Part shown: piece after piece, positions 17,800 through 24,863 of the stretch
Layout of the letters: each line of letters starts with the position of its first letter
How positions within the stretch are numbered: position 1 is the stretch's first letter
NCBI RefSeq assembly: GCF_003129465.1
Contig: NZ_QFFF01000001.1
Coordinates: 2,217,501-2,281,500 of the forward strand
From: Sphingosinicella humi
GTDB lineage: Bacteria; Pseudomonadota; Alphaproteobacteria; Sphingomonadales; Sphingomonadaceae
Direction: 5' to 3'
DNA length: 64,000 nucleotides
The notes under the pieces: model-generated
Seen by the model: only the letters and a program-made list of their open reading frames with translations
Database searches by the model: none
Told to the model about the DNA's origin: nothing
Position numbers and translations under genes: made by a program

Positions 17800-18206
17800 C
17801 GCGTGAGGAAGCCCTCCAGCGGGTACTGTATGTGTGGCTCGGTGTCGCACCACTTCTTGGATTGCTGATTTTGGCCCAGGCCGTAGCAGGGAAATATGGC
17901 GACGACGCTTCCTCGGCTTGGAGCTGGTATCTGGCGCTTATAGTCCCTCCAGTATCCATTCTAGTGACTGCGGCCTTGGTGGACCCTAAAGCTAGCTGGA
18001 GAAACGCCGCAGCTCATGCCTTTAAGTATCGATTGGCATTTTGGGGAAGCGGGGCGCTCCTCTTCATTGCGTTCACCTTGTTACTGGCGGAGCCGGGTAT
18101 GGAGGCAGCGCCCTACCAATTGTTTGAGCAATCGGCGATATTGCTCACGGTCCTTCAAGGTATAGTTCTAGCAGCCATCGGAGCTGTGGTGTTCGACCGC
18201 CGTTGA
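17796..18206 (+). CDS. Element cargo: small four-helix membrane protein
   Basis: A 136-residue protein with four hydrophobic segments at about 12-31, 43-62, 80-98 and 112-131 and a short charged N-terminus (MTREEALQR). Not recognised. The start overlaps the stop of the upstream lipoprotein gene by four bases, so the two are translationally coupled and may act as an envelope pair. Confidence 0.72.
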   Translation: MTREEALQRVLYVWLGVAPLLGLLILAQAVAGKYGDDASSAWSWYLALIVPPVSILVTAALVDPKASWRNAAAHAFKYRLAFWGSGALLFIAFTLLLAEPGMEAAPYQLFEQSAILLTVLQGIVLAAIGAVVFDRR

Positions 18207-18359
18207 GCGGGGGCTGTACGCTTCTTTCTGTTTCGATGTCTTTCTGGCACACCCGCGATAGCTATGCTCCGCACAACCCGCAGCCTAACCCGCTGAAACA
18301 TAAACATCTATTCGAAGCTGCCGAGGCGGGTCAACGACCGGAAAAGCCATATTATCCAG

Positions 18360-19142
18360 ATGGCGATGCCTAGCTCGCGCCTCTATACCGCATGTGCAAA
18401 TTGTACACCTGTATCCTCGGAGAGTCCCATTTCAGCTCCTGATATTCAGCGCCTCAGATGGCGCCAAGCATCCCTCGGCGTTTCAATCATTAAGCTAGAT
18501 AGGCGATTTCAACCGCGAGACACCCTGAGTGAGAACACAGTTGCTCGATACAAAGCGGCGATGCTGCGTGGTGATGCGTTCCCGCCAATCTCTGTAGCCC
18601 GTATCGGAAGGGAGCTGTTCGTTGTTGATGGCTTTCATCGTTTGGAAGCCGCCCGGGCAGCGGGACTTGAGACCGTTGAGGCTCGCGTAGCAAACATGCA
18701 GGAGGATACCGCAGTAGCCGTTGCAATCGAGGCTAATGCTACCCACGGGCTCTCATTGAGCCGAAGCGACAAGCGTCGATGCTTCGCCCTGTATGTCGAA
18801 GCGGGAAGGCATTTACGCCTGGACGGCACCGTTAAATCTCTTCGACAAATCCGACGAGAACTCGCCAACATAGCTTGGCCGAATACAATTTCCCGTTGGT
18901 TGCGCGATGCCAATATCCAGCCAACGATTGAAGATGATGGTCCGGTCGTCTCCTGGGTAGACAATGATATTACACAGGGCGAGGGTCTCGACAACGAGCG
19001 GCTCTCTGAACTCCAGGCATTCGTGGACTCCGCAGACTACCTGTATCAGCAGCTCGAAGATGCAGAGAGTCGACTGGTCGCGCGTGAGTGGATTAAGAGG
19101 CTGTGGTCCCGAGTAGAGGCCCACGATGCCCTGGAGATTTGA
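18360..19142 (+). CDS. Element cargo: ParB-like (ParB/Srx N-domain) protein
   Basis: A 260-residue protein. The ParB-type fold is indicated by IIKLDRRFQPRDTLSENTVARYK, PPISV and VDGFHRLEAARAAG (DGFHR in place of the GERR motif), then EANATHGLSLSRSDKRR. A helix-turn-helix-like stretch follows (NTISRWLRDANIQPT) and an acidic C-terminus. It could be a DNA-binding regulator or CTPase-type protein of the element; there is no ParA next to it, so plasmid-style partition is not implied. The start is uncertain between ATG 18360 and ATG 18366. Confidence 0.78.
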   Translation: MAMPSSRLYTACANCTPVSSESPISAPDIQRLRWRQASLGVSIIKLDRRFQPRDTLSENTVARYKAAMLRGDAFPPISVARIGRELFVVDGFHRLEAARAAGLETVEARVANMQEDTAVAVAIEANATHGLSLSRSDKRRCFALYVEAGRHLRLDGTVKSLRQIRRELANIAWPNTISRWLRDANIQPTIEDDGPVVSWVDNDITQGEGLDNERLSELQAFVDSADYLYQQLEDAESRLVAREWIKRLWSRVEAHDALEI

Positions 19143-19241
19143 ATGTAACTCGACGCAAATGGCGGGCAATTAACATCCCCAGAATGCCAGGGGGCAGGGG
19201 AGAATGTTAGCGCGCGAGGCGCATTGGGGGGAGGAATGCAT

Positions 19242-19610
19242 GTGAAAGCAATCTTTATAATTGGCTGCCTTGGGGCACTTGCAGCTTGCGCGAACAACGA
19301 TGGGCCGACTGAGGATGAACTCTTGTCGCAAATTGCCCGCCTGGAAAACGAAAACGCGGAGTTGGCGCGGCAGCTTGAGGATGCGCAAACAACCATCGAG
19401 GACGCTCAAGCGAGCTTATCGGAAGTCGAAGCTGCTGTTGCCTCCGTACAGAATGCTCATTCTGAATTAGACCATATAGCTGCACGCTTCGACTACGACG
19501 ATTGGAGGTATGTAGTTCCTGATTTGGACGAGGCAGTTAGCGAGTTGGAATCCGCAGAATCTCAGGTGTCCCAAAGCCTATCAGAGACAGCCTCGGTCCT
19601 TGAGAATTGA
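19242..19610 (+). CDS. Element cargo: small coiled-coil lipoprotein
   Basis: About 122 residues. A lipoprotein signal (MKAIFIIGCLGALAACANN, Cys about 16) is followed by a heptad-rich coiled coil (EDELLSQIARLENENAELAR and on) to about residue 85, then a short acidic tail. The architecture is like Lpp or phage-spanin-type small envelope lipoproteins, but no family is recognised. GTG 19242 is chosen for its 7-base spacing to GGAGG; ATG 19236 and 19224 are in frame. Confidence 0.65.
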   Translation: MKAIFIIGCLGALAACANNDGPTEDELLSQIARLENENAELARQLEDAQTTIEDAQASLSEVEAAVASVQNAHSELDHIAARFDYDDWRYVVPDLDEAVSELESAESQVSQSLSETASVLEN

Positions 19611-19644
19611 CGCTAGAGCCAGCGTTCACAGCTAGGTCCATGCC

Positions 19645-20301
19645 TCACAGAACCCTGAGCACCTGAGTTGCCGTCCAGTTTCCTCCCCGTCGCGTCCGAA
19701 TGCCTTTTTCGTTCAATGAACGTGCCAACGCCGACGCGCTAACGATACCTTCGGCCTTTAACGTCTGAAAGACAGGAGCAATCCTCTGGCGGAATTCCTC
19801 AGCCGCCTTCCGCTTGGCTTCCCGCCCCTGCGCTGGGTCCACCTTCACACCCCGGAAGCCACCTAGCTTCACGCCCCGTGCCTTCGCCGCCGCAAGAGCT
19901 GCCTTGGTCCGCTGAGAGGTAAGTCCTGCCTCCAGCTCAGCTACAGCCGCCATCTGAGTCAGAATGAAGCGCCCCATCGCTCCCTCGACTTGCGGCAGGT
20001 CCCCGAATGCCACGTCCACTCCGCTGTCAATCAAGGTGAGGAGGAATTTAGTGTCTCGCGATAGACGGTCTAGCTTCGCTACAAGGAGCGTTGCCCGCGT
20101 GAGTTTCGCGTGGGCCAGCGCCTTAGCCAACTCCGGTCTATCGCCTCGCCTCCCACTCTCTACTTCCACGTATGTAGGAGAAAGCAGCGAGTCCCCCGGT
20201 TTCAGGAATTGCCGGATAGCTTCCTCCTGAGCCTCTAGGCCCAATCCTGAGCGACCTTGCTTGGCCGTGGAGACGCGGACGTATGGAACATAGGCGGTCA
20301 T
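19645..20301 (-). CDS. Small serine recombinase (resolvase/invertase type)
   Basis: A 218-residue site-specific recombinase. The N-terminal catalytic domain has YVRVSTAKQGRSGLGLEAQ with the nucleophile Ser near residue 11, AKLDRLSRD, and the long E helix region (FILTQMAAVAELEAGLTSQR). The C-terminus holds a helix-turn-helix-like DNA-binding part (LKAEGIVSASALARSLNEKG). It could resolve, invert or regulate within the element. A 36-bp inverted repeat lies just upstream of its start codon. Confidence 0.93.
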   Translation of the reverse strand: MTAYVPYVRVSTAKQGRSGLGLEAQEEAIRQFLKPGDSLLSPTYVEVESGRRGDRPELAKALAHAKLTRATLLVAKLDRLSRDTKFLLTLIDSGVDVAFGDLPQVEGAMGRFILTQMAAVAELEAGLTSQRTKAALAAAKARGVKLGGFRGVKVDPAQGREAKRKAAEEFRQRIAPVFQTLKAEGIVSASALARSLNEKGIRTRRGGNWTATQVLRVL

Positions 20302-20312
20302 AGCTGAGGCCT

Positions 20313-20348
20313 TTACATACCAGTGAACGGACGTTGACTAGTATGTAA
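20313..20348. promoter_or_regulatory. 36-bp inverted repeat, candidate resolvase site or operator
   Basis: Arms TTACATACCAGT (20313-20324) and ACTAGTATGTAA (20337-20348) match at 11 of 12 positions around a 12-bp spacer. It sits 11 bases upstream of the small recombinase start codon. The layout suits binding of a recombinase dimer or autoregulation. Confidence 0.55.
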
Positions 20349-20441
20349 CATGCTAATGCCTACCTGTGAATCCCCTTTTGTGCGGAAGCTGGTGGGCTCA
20401 CGGTGCATATGTCGGCCGGTCGTTAGGTATGATGGGGGCGA

Positions 20442-20624
20442 GTGAGCTTGGCCGGGGAGGGGCGGTTCCATTTTCGGCGGGTCGCCTTTGCTTTCGGCTG
20501 GGACTCCTACGGGTCCCATTTCCTCCGCGTCTCGGGTCCCCCTGGCATTGCAATTAGACGTTTCAAAAAAGCCGTTAAAGCCTCGGCCACGGTTGTTGTT
20601 GTTCCCATCGTTGCGTCACAGTAA
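20442..20624 (+). CDS. Possible small protein in the element (weak)
   Basis: The 306-base stretch 20349-20654 has no clear gene. It holds one open frame of 60 codons with a GTG start preceded by GGGGG, ending VVVVPIVASQ. The composition is plausible for a short basic protein, but nothing is recognised; it may simply be leader sequence for the membrane-protein gene downstream. Confidence 0.25.
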   Translation: MSLAGEGRFHFRRVAFAFGWDSYGSHFLRVSGPPGIAIRRFKKAVKASATVVVVPIVASQ

Positions 20625-20654
20625 GGTTTCGGAAAATTCAGGGGGAGAGAGGGG

Positions 20655-20972
20655 ATGGGGGCTGTTGTCAGTGCATTTCACGCGACTTTCGTTTTGGCCG
20701 CGACGTGGCTTGTCTTGTTGCCCATTGGGGTCCTGAGAGCCTTTATCATTTGCGACATGTGGGCTTGGTTTGTCGTTCCGTTGGGCCTGCCTCAAATTGG
20801 CGTCTTACATGCCTTCGGGTTGTCGCTATTCATCGGCTTGTTTATGGACCCGTCACTCTCAGCAATGCTTGCGCGTGAGGACAAAGAAGCATCGCTACAG
20901 GTATTCGCTCAAAGCGTATTCGGCTGGCTGTTCACATGGGCGGCGGGCGCGGCTATCGCCGTGATGCTGTGA
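20655..20972 (+). CDS. Element cargo: small membrane protein
   Basis: A 105-residue protein with three hydrophobic segments at about 5-30, 35-62 and 85-104. Not recognised. A strong Shine-Dalgarno (GGGGGAGAGGGG) lies directly upstream of the ATG. The next gene starts 15 bases after its stop, so the two are likely cotranscribed. Confidence 0.68.
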   Translation: MGAVVSAFHATFVLAATWLVLLPIGVLRAFIICDMWAWFVVPLGLPQIGVLHAFGLSLFIGLFMDPSLSAMLAREDKEASLQVFAQSVFGWLFTWAAGAAIAVML

Positions 20973-20986
20973 CGGGGGTTGCCTCA

Positions 20987-21595
20987 GTGAAATACCGGGA
21001 GTTCTATAACAGCTTACTGCGCACCATCTACGAGGCCGCGGAAGTGCATGGGCCTGAGTATTTCACCATCGGAGAGATGGCAAAGGTGGCTGAATTGCCG
21101 CTGCGCGACAATTGGATTGCCCGCTTTTCAGATGAGACCGCTACGAACGGTCACGCCCAGGTATCGGGGCACATGGGACCGCGCGAGACATGGAAGGTCC
21201 GTATTCGGGCTCCCGGCTCAGCATTCGTCGAAGAACATATCGAACGGGATAGAGGATGGGGGTTCGCCGTCCCTAGCGGCGATGAAGCGCAGCCTCCCCG
21301 CGAGTTGGGAAGCGTAGCGAATAGTCGCTCCGCCTCGTCCGCCCGCGCATCGCTCCCGCACGAAAGCCAGGAATTGCTTGTCTCCGCATTAAAAGAAGCT
21401 GAGGACGCGCTAGATAGTCTTCGTATGGGCAACAGTGAGAAGTCCCAGGCGCGAGCCTATATAGTTGCGGCACTCAGCTTGGCCGAATCACCTGAGCCGC
21501 CGGCCGACTTGATATGGGAAATCGTCAATCGGGCGAGCCAAATCTCGGGCATCGCTGCTCTTTTCGTCTCCATCGTCGCTCTATTCGTGCAATGA
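20987..21595 (+). CDS. Element cargo: winged-helix-like, C-terminally anchored protein
   Basis: About 202 residues, not recognised. The N-terminal part (residues 1-75) looks like a small helical, winged-helix-type module (YNSLLRTIYEAAEVHGPEYF, then TIGEMAKVAEL). A charged linker follows, then a helical segment (SQELLVSALKEAEDALDSLR) and one C-terminal hydrophobic helix (ISGIAALFVSIVALFVQ) that ends the protein, as in tail-anchored proteins. The GTG at 20987 has GGGGG 8 bases upstream; GTG 20969, overlapping the previous stop, is the alternative. Its neighbour is a three-helix membrane protein. Confidence 0.65.
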   Translation: MKYREFYNSLLRTIYEAAEVHGPEYFTIGEMAKVAELPLRDNWIARFSDETATNGHAQVSGHMGPRETWKVRIRAPGSAFVEEHIERDRGWGFAVPSGDEAQPPRELGSVANSRSASSARASLPHESQELLVSALKEAEDALDSLRMGNSEKSQARAYIVAALSLAESPEPPADLIWEIVNRASQISGIAALFVSIVALFVQ

Positions 21596-21600
21596 GTCCT

Positions 21601-22302
21601 TTAACCGGACCGAGAAGAAATATCTTGTTCACACAATGAAGTGATGACAGGTATTAGGTCGGAAACTTTCTTTTGCCAGTGTAGAACACCGGCGAGTGCT
21701 CCGGCGACGCTGTGAAGTCCGATTAGGACCCTCACTTTATAGCGGTCCGTTTCAGTCCCGAAGTGGGTTAGTATTTGTTCCCGGTCCACGGTGGAGAAGG
21801 CGCCACAGGTTCCATCCCAATTCGGGTGAGCTACTTCGCAAAGTTGCTCATACTGGCCGAGTAGGCCGGGAGCGTCTTTGTCGGCGCCTTTTAACATGGC
21901 CATCACATTGACGGCTTGGGGCATCGCCTCATCATTCCTGCTGCCCAGTAATAGCTGCATGACTGTCTCATCAAAATTTGCCTCCAGTCCTCCCTCTACT
22001 TGTCGTTGAAGGAGTCTATGGAGGTGGCCCATGGCGGCTGCTACTTCTACTAAAGCCCTCGCAAGGACGTTTCCCGCGATAGCGTCGCCTCGCGCTAATG
22101 AGGCATATCCGGACCGGGAGAGCTCGTTCGCTCGCCACAGGAGACCCTGTCGGTAGCAGGCGACTTTGTAGGGAGTTTTCGCTGTGAAGGAGATTTCGGC
22201 TGGGTCGACCGCAGGCATCAAGAGCTTCGCTAGGGTATCGCGCTGCTCGGCTATTTCATTTAGCAGCTCCTCAATACGCTTTTCTCGCGCAACTTCCTCC
22301 AT
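21601..22302 (-). CDS. Element cargo: unknown helical protein beside the integrase
   Basis: A 233-residue, mostly helical soluble protein. Not firmly recognised. Features: a coiled N-terminus (EEVAREKRIEELLNEIAEQR), a middle with LARALVEVAAAMGHLHRLLQ, and a segment EQLCEVAHPNWDGTCGAF. The ARxxVE plus HPxxxG pattern is loosely like HEPN or DUF5677-type domains found in some defence and toxin genes; this is a weak resemblance. It lies 15 bases downstream of the large recombinase on the same strand, so it is probably cotranscribed with it. Confidence 0.65.
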   Translation of the reverse strand: MEEVAREKRIEELLNEIAEQRDTLAKLLMPAVDPAEISFTAKTPYKVACYRQGLLWRANELSRSGYASLARGDAIAGNVLARALVEVAAAMGHLHRLLQRQVEGGLEANFDETVMQLLLGSRNDEAMPQAVNVMAMLKGADKDAPGLLGQYEQLCEVAHPNWDGTCGAFSTVDREQILTHFGTETDRYKVRVLIGLHSVAGALAGVLHWQKKVSDLIPVITSLCEQDISSRSG

Positions 22303-22317
22303 TCTCCCTCCGATGCT

Positions 22318-23874
22318 CTAGAGACTAGTTAGGTGGCTCTCGTTGGGCCACATAAACGGGACCTCGCACGTCCCGCCGTGAGTCCACTCAAAAACCAGTT
22401 CTCCGTGCGGATAGTTGATAACTACGCGCGAAAAGACGCTCCGCATGGCGTGATTAGCTGCCTCACGGTCCAGCGACGCTGCCTCCAAGGCCTCCAGAAG
22501 CCTCTCCACCCTTTGCCCGACAAGAGGGCCCGACGCGGCCGAACGCCTGTCCAGCAAGTCATCCCTAGCGGCTGTAAGCTCCACTAGCTCCGCCTCTAGA
22601 GTCTTGAGCTTTGAAGCGAGGGCAGGGGAGTGAGAAAACGTAAGGTTGCCCACCGCCGTTTTGATTTGGTCCCTAAGCACGTCTAGTTGAGCTTCCACGC
22701 TCGCGAGTGCGTCGTCCAGCTCTCCAGTTCCGCCCCCCGCCGGAGTGTCCCTGAGACGCGAAGGCAGACGCTCTATGATGGCTTGCTCTACCCACTCGTA
22801 GCGGACGGATTTGTAGCTACACCCAGCTCCGGCCTTCGCCCGCGCACAGACGAAAGACGGAACACTCCGCTTGCCCTTGTTCACGCGAGTGGCGGTCCCC
22901 CCGCACGTGGGGCAGGTTGCAAGACCAGCTAAGATATTACTGATTGCGCTCCTCGCGTGGCGTCCGCGCGTGGGCGCTCTTTGGCTCGCCTGGAGAGCTT
23001 GAACCTCTTTCCAAAGAGCCTCCGGAACAGCGGCGGGAAAGTAGCCCTGCACCGGCTCCAGGGGCTTCCGAACCTTCCGATTGTCCTCATACTCCAGTGT
23101 TTGGGGCTGGAACGTCCCAATGACGGCCGGATTGCTGAGTATCTTGGCAATGTATGACCTGTGCCAATGCTTCCCGCGCCCCCATGGCGCGAGACCTTCA
23201 CGGTTGAACGTCTCCGCTATCTTGTGTTGCCCCAAGCCTTCTATGGTCAGCTCGAATATCCGCCGCACTAGTTTTGCGCGTTCGGGTATAAGACGAAGAA
23301 CGTTGCTTTGCCGGTCCAGCGTTATCCAAGCCGGGACGCGGCTGGTTAGCGGTCGCTCCGCCAGATTGGCCCTCTTGTTCTCCCAAGCCTGTTTGAGGCG
23401 CCGCGCCTTGGTCACGCTCTCCTCATTGGCGCGCATGAACACCATTATGGAGACCAGGAGGTCTATCGGGTCATCAAGTGACTCCGGGGAATACTCGCGT
23501 CCATCGTTCAGCGTCACGATAGAGATTCCGGCTTCCAGAATGTCCTCCAGTATTCTCCTCGCCAAGCGGGGAGTGAGACGACTGAGCCGGTCCAATTGCT
23601 CGATTAGTAAGAGCGACCCTTTCGGAACCAAGCCGGTATGGACGGCTTCAAGAAAGTAGGCGAGGCGGCCCCCCGCAGCGTTCTGCCCTCGAAATGCCGA
23701 AACCCCTAAGTCGTGAAAGGTGAGGGTTTCGTCCAATTCTAGATTGTGTCGCCGCGCGTAATCTCGTGCCATCGACATTTGTCGGCGGAGGCTGTCTCCC
23801 TTCATTTGCTCCGGCGTTGAGAAACGCAGGTAGGAGTAGGCCTTTCTGAACGCACGGGAGGGATTGCTGGACAT
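22318..23874 (-). CDS. Large serine recombinase (integrase of the element)
   Basis: A 518-residue recombinase that likely inserted the element into comM. Domains in order: resolvase catalytic domain (residues 10-160; YSYLRFSTPEQMKGDSLRRQ with the nucleophile Ser19, and EQLDRLSR), recombinase domain (about 175-280; KIAETFNREGLAPWGRGKHW), zinc ribbon (about 315-360; CPTCGG then two more Cys), a coiled coil (about 375-430) and a C-terminal tail. The start codon lies 35 bases inside the right end of the element, the usual place for an integrase next to its att site. Confidence 0.93.
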   Translation of the reverse strand: MSSNPSRAFRKAYSYLRFSTPEQMKGDSLRRQMSMARDYARRHNLELDETLTFHDLGVSAFRGQNAAGGRLAYFLEAVHTGLVPKGSLLLIEQLDRLSRLTPRLARRILEDILEAGISIVTLNDGREYSPESLDDPIDLLVSIMVFMRANEESVTKARRLKQAWENKRANLAERPLTSRVPAWITLDRQSNVLRLIPERAKLVRRIFELTIEGLGQHKIAETFNREGLAPWGRGKHWHRSYIAKILSNPAVIGTFQPQTLEYEDNRKVRKPLEPVQGYFPAAVPEALWKEVQALQASQRAPTRGRHARSAISNILAGLATCPTCGGTATRVNKGKRSVPSFVCARAKAGAGCSYKSVRYEWVEQAIIERLPSRLRDTPAGGGTGELDDALASVEAQLDVLRDQIKTAVGNLTFSHSPALASKLKTLEAELVELTAARDDLLDRRSAASGPLVGQRVERLLEALEAASLDREAANHAMRSVFSRVVINYPHGELVFEWTHGGTCEVPFMWPNESHLTSL

Positions 23875-23881
23875 GTAAGGG

Positions 23882-23901
23882 CTCTTAGAAGTTAGAGGGT
23901 C
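23882..23901 (-). repeat. Right terminal inverted repeat of the element
   Basis: Read on the minus strand this is GACCCTCTAACTTCTAAGAG, an imperfect inverse of the left end sequence at 16842-16861. It lies between the integrase start and the right junction. Confidence 0.4.
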
Positions 23902-23908
23902 CTAAGTC

Positions 23909-23922
23909 CATAACGTGCTGAT
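23909..23922 (+). other. Right attachment site (attR) core
   Basis: CATAACGTGCTGAT is in the same comM reading register as the left core (HNVL against HNLL) and matches it at 9 of 14 bases. Confidence 0.55.
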
Positions 23923-24790
23923 GAGCGGCCCGCCTGGCGCCGGCAAGTCGCTGCTCGCCGCTTGCCTCCCCGGCATATTGCCTGAGCTGACGCCGTCCGA
24001 AGCGCTCGAAGTGTCGATGGTCGCGAGCGTCGCCGGTTCGCTCGTGGACGGTCGGCTGATGCGCAAGCGTCCCTTTCGTGCCCCGCATCATTCGGCGTCG
24101 ATGGCGGCCCTCGTCGGCGGCGGTCTCAAGGTCCGCCCAGGCGAGGTCAGCCTTGCCCATCTCGGCGTGCTCTTCCTCGACGAGCTTCCCGAGTTTCAGC
24201 GCTCGGTGCTCGATTCGCTTCGTCAGCCGCTGGAGACCGGCACCGTCAGCGTCGCCCGCGCCAACAGCCATGTCACCTTTCCGGCGCGCGTCCAGCTCAT
24301 CGCTGCGATGAATCCCTGTCGCTGCGGTCATCTCGGCGATCCCGCGCTCGCCTGCTCCCGCGCGCCGCGCTGTGCCGCCGATTATCAGGCGAAGGTGTCC
24401 GGCCCGCTTCTAGATCGCATCGATCTTCACTGTGATGTCGCCGCCGTCTCCGCCGCCTACCTGGTCCTGCCACCGCCCGCGGAAGGGTCGGCGGAAGTCG
24501 CCGCTCGCGTAAAGGCCGCGCGCGACGCCCAGACCAACCGCTACAATGGCAGCGGCGTCCGCACCAATGCCGAGGCCGACGGCGACCTGCTCGACGAGGT
24601 CGCGTCGCCCGACGAGCCGGGGCGGAAGCTCCTGGCGCAGGCGGCCGAGGCGATGCGGCTCTCGGCCCGTGGCTTCCACCGCGTCCTCCGCGTCGCCCGG
24701 ACCGTGGCCGATCTCGCCGGCAGCGAGCGCGTCACCCGCGTCCATGTCGCCGAGGCCCTGAGCTATCGGCGGCAGGCGCCGCGCAATTGA
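23915..24790 (+). pseudogene. comM: comM, C-terminal ATPase fragment
   Basis: The remaining 291 residues of ComM. It opens with the Walker A loop (LMSGPPGAGKSLLAACLPGI), then RPFRAPHHSAS, Walker B (LGVLFLDELPEF), the sensor region (QLIAAMNPCRCG) and the C-terminal Mg-chelatase domain ending ALSYRRQAPRN. The sequence itself looks intact and under normal codon use, so disruption is by the insertion alone. A GTG at 23915 could in principle give a separate ATPase-only polypeptide, but no Shine-Dalgarno is evident. Confidence 0.92.
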
Positions 24791-24863
24791 CGGTCGCCGC
24801 GATCCATTGGATGCAGTGCCATCAATGAATCGCCCGTAATCGGGCGAGGGGAGGGAGTTCATA

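Larger units (their letters stand above)
16829..23908. mobile_element. ~7.1-kb serine-recombinase integrative element in comM
   Basis: Everything between the two comM fragments. It carries a large serine recombinase whose start lies 35 bases from the right junction, a small resolvase-type recombinase, and seven confident and one doubtful cargo gene, many of unknown function. Base composition by eye is less GC-rich than the flanks, with more T-rich codons. There is no relaxase, conjugation, replication or capsid gene, so it could move only by its own integrase and would need help to transfer between cells. The boundaries are set by loss of ComM coding similarity and by an imperfect 14-bp repeat. 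Confidence 0.88.

Noticed and set aside
16829-23908. Element as a prophage or conjugative element
   Set aside because: No capsid, tail, terminase, relaxase or type IV secretion genes are present.
24830-24847. Perfect hairpin TCGCCCG/CGGGCGA as a comM terminator
   Set aside because: No T-run follows and it lies close to the next ribosome binding site; too short to call.
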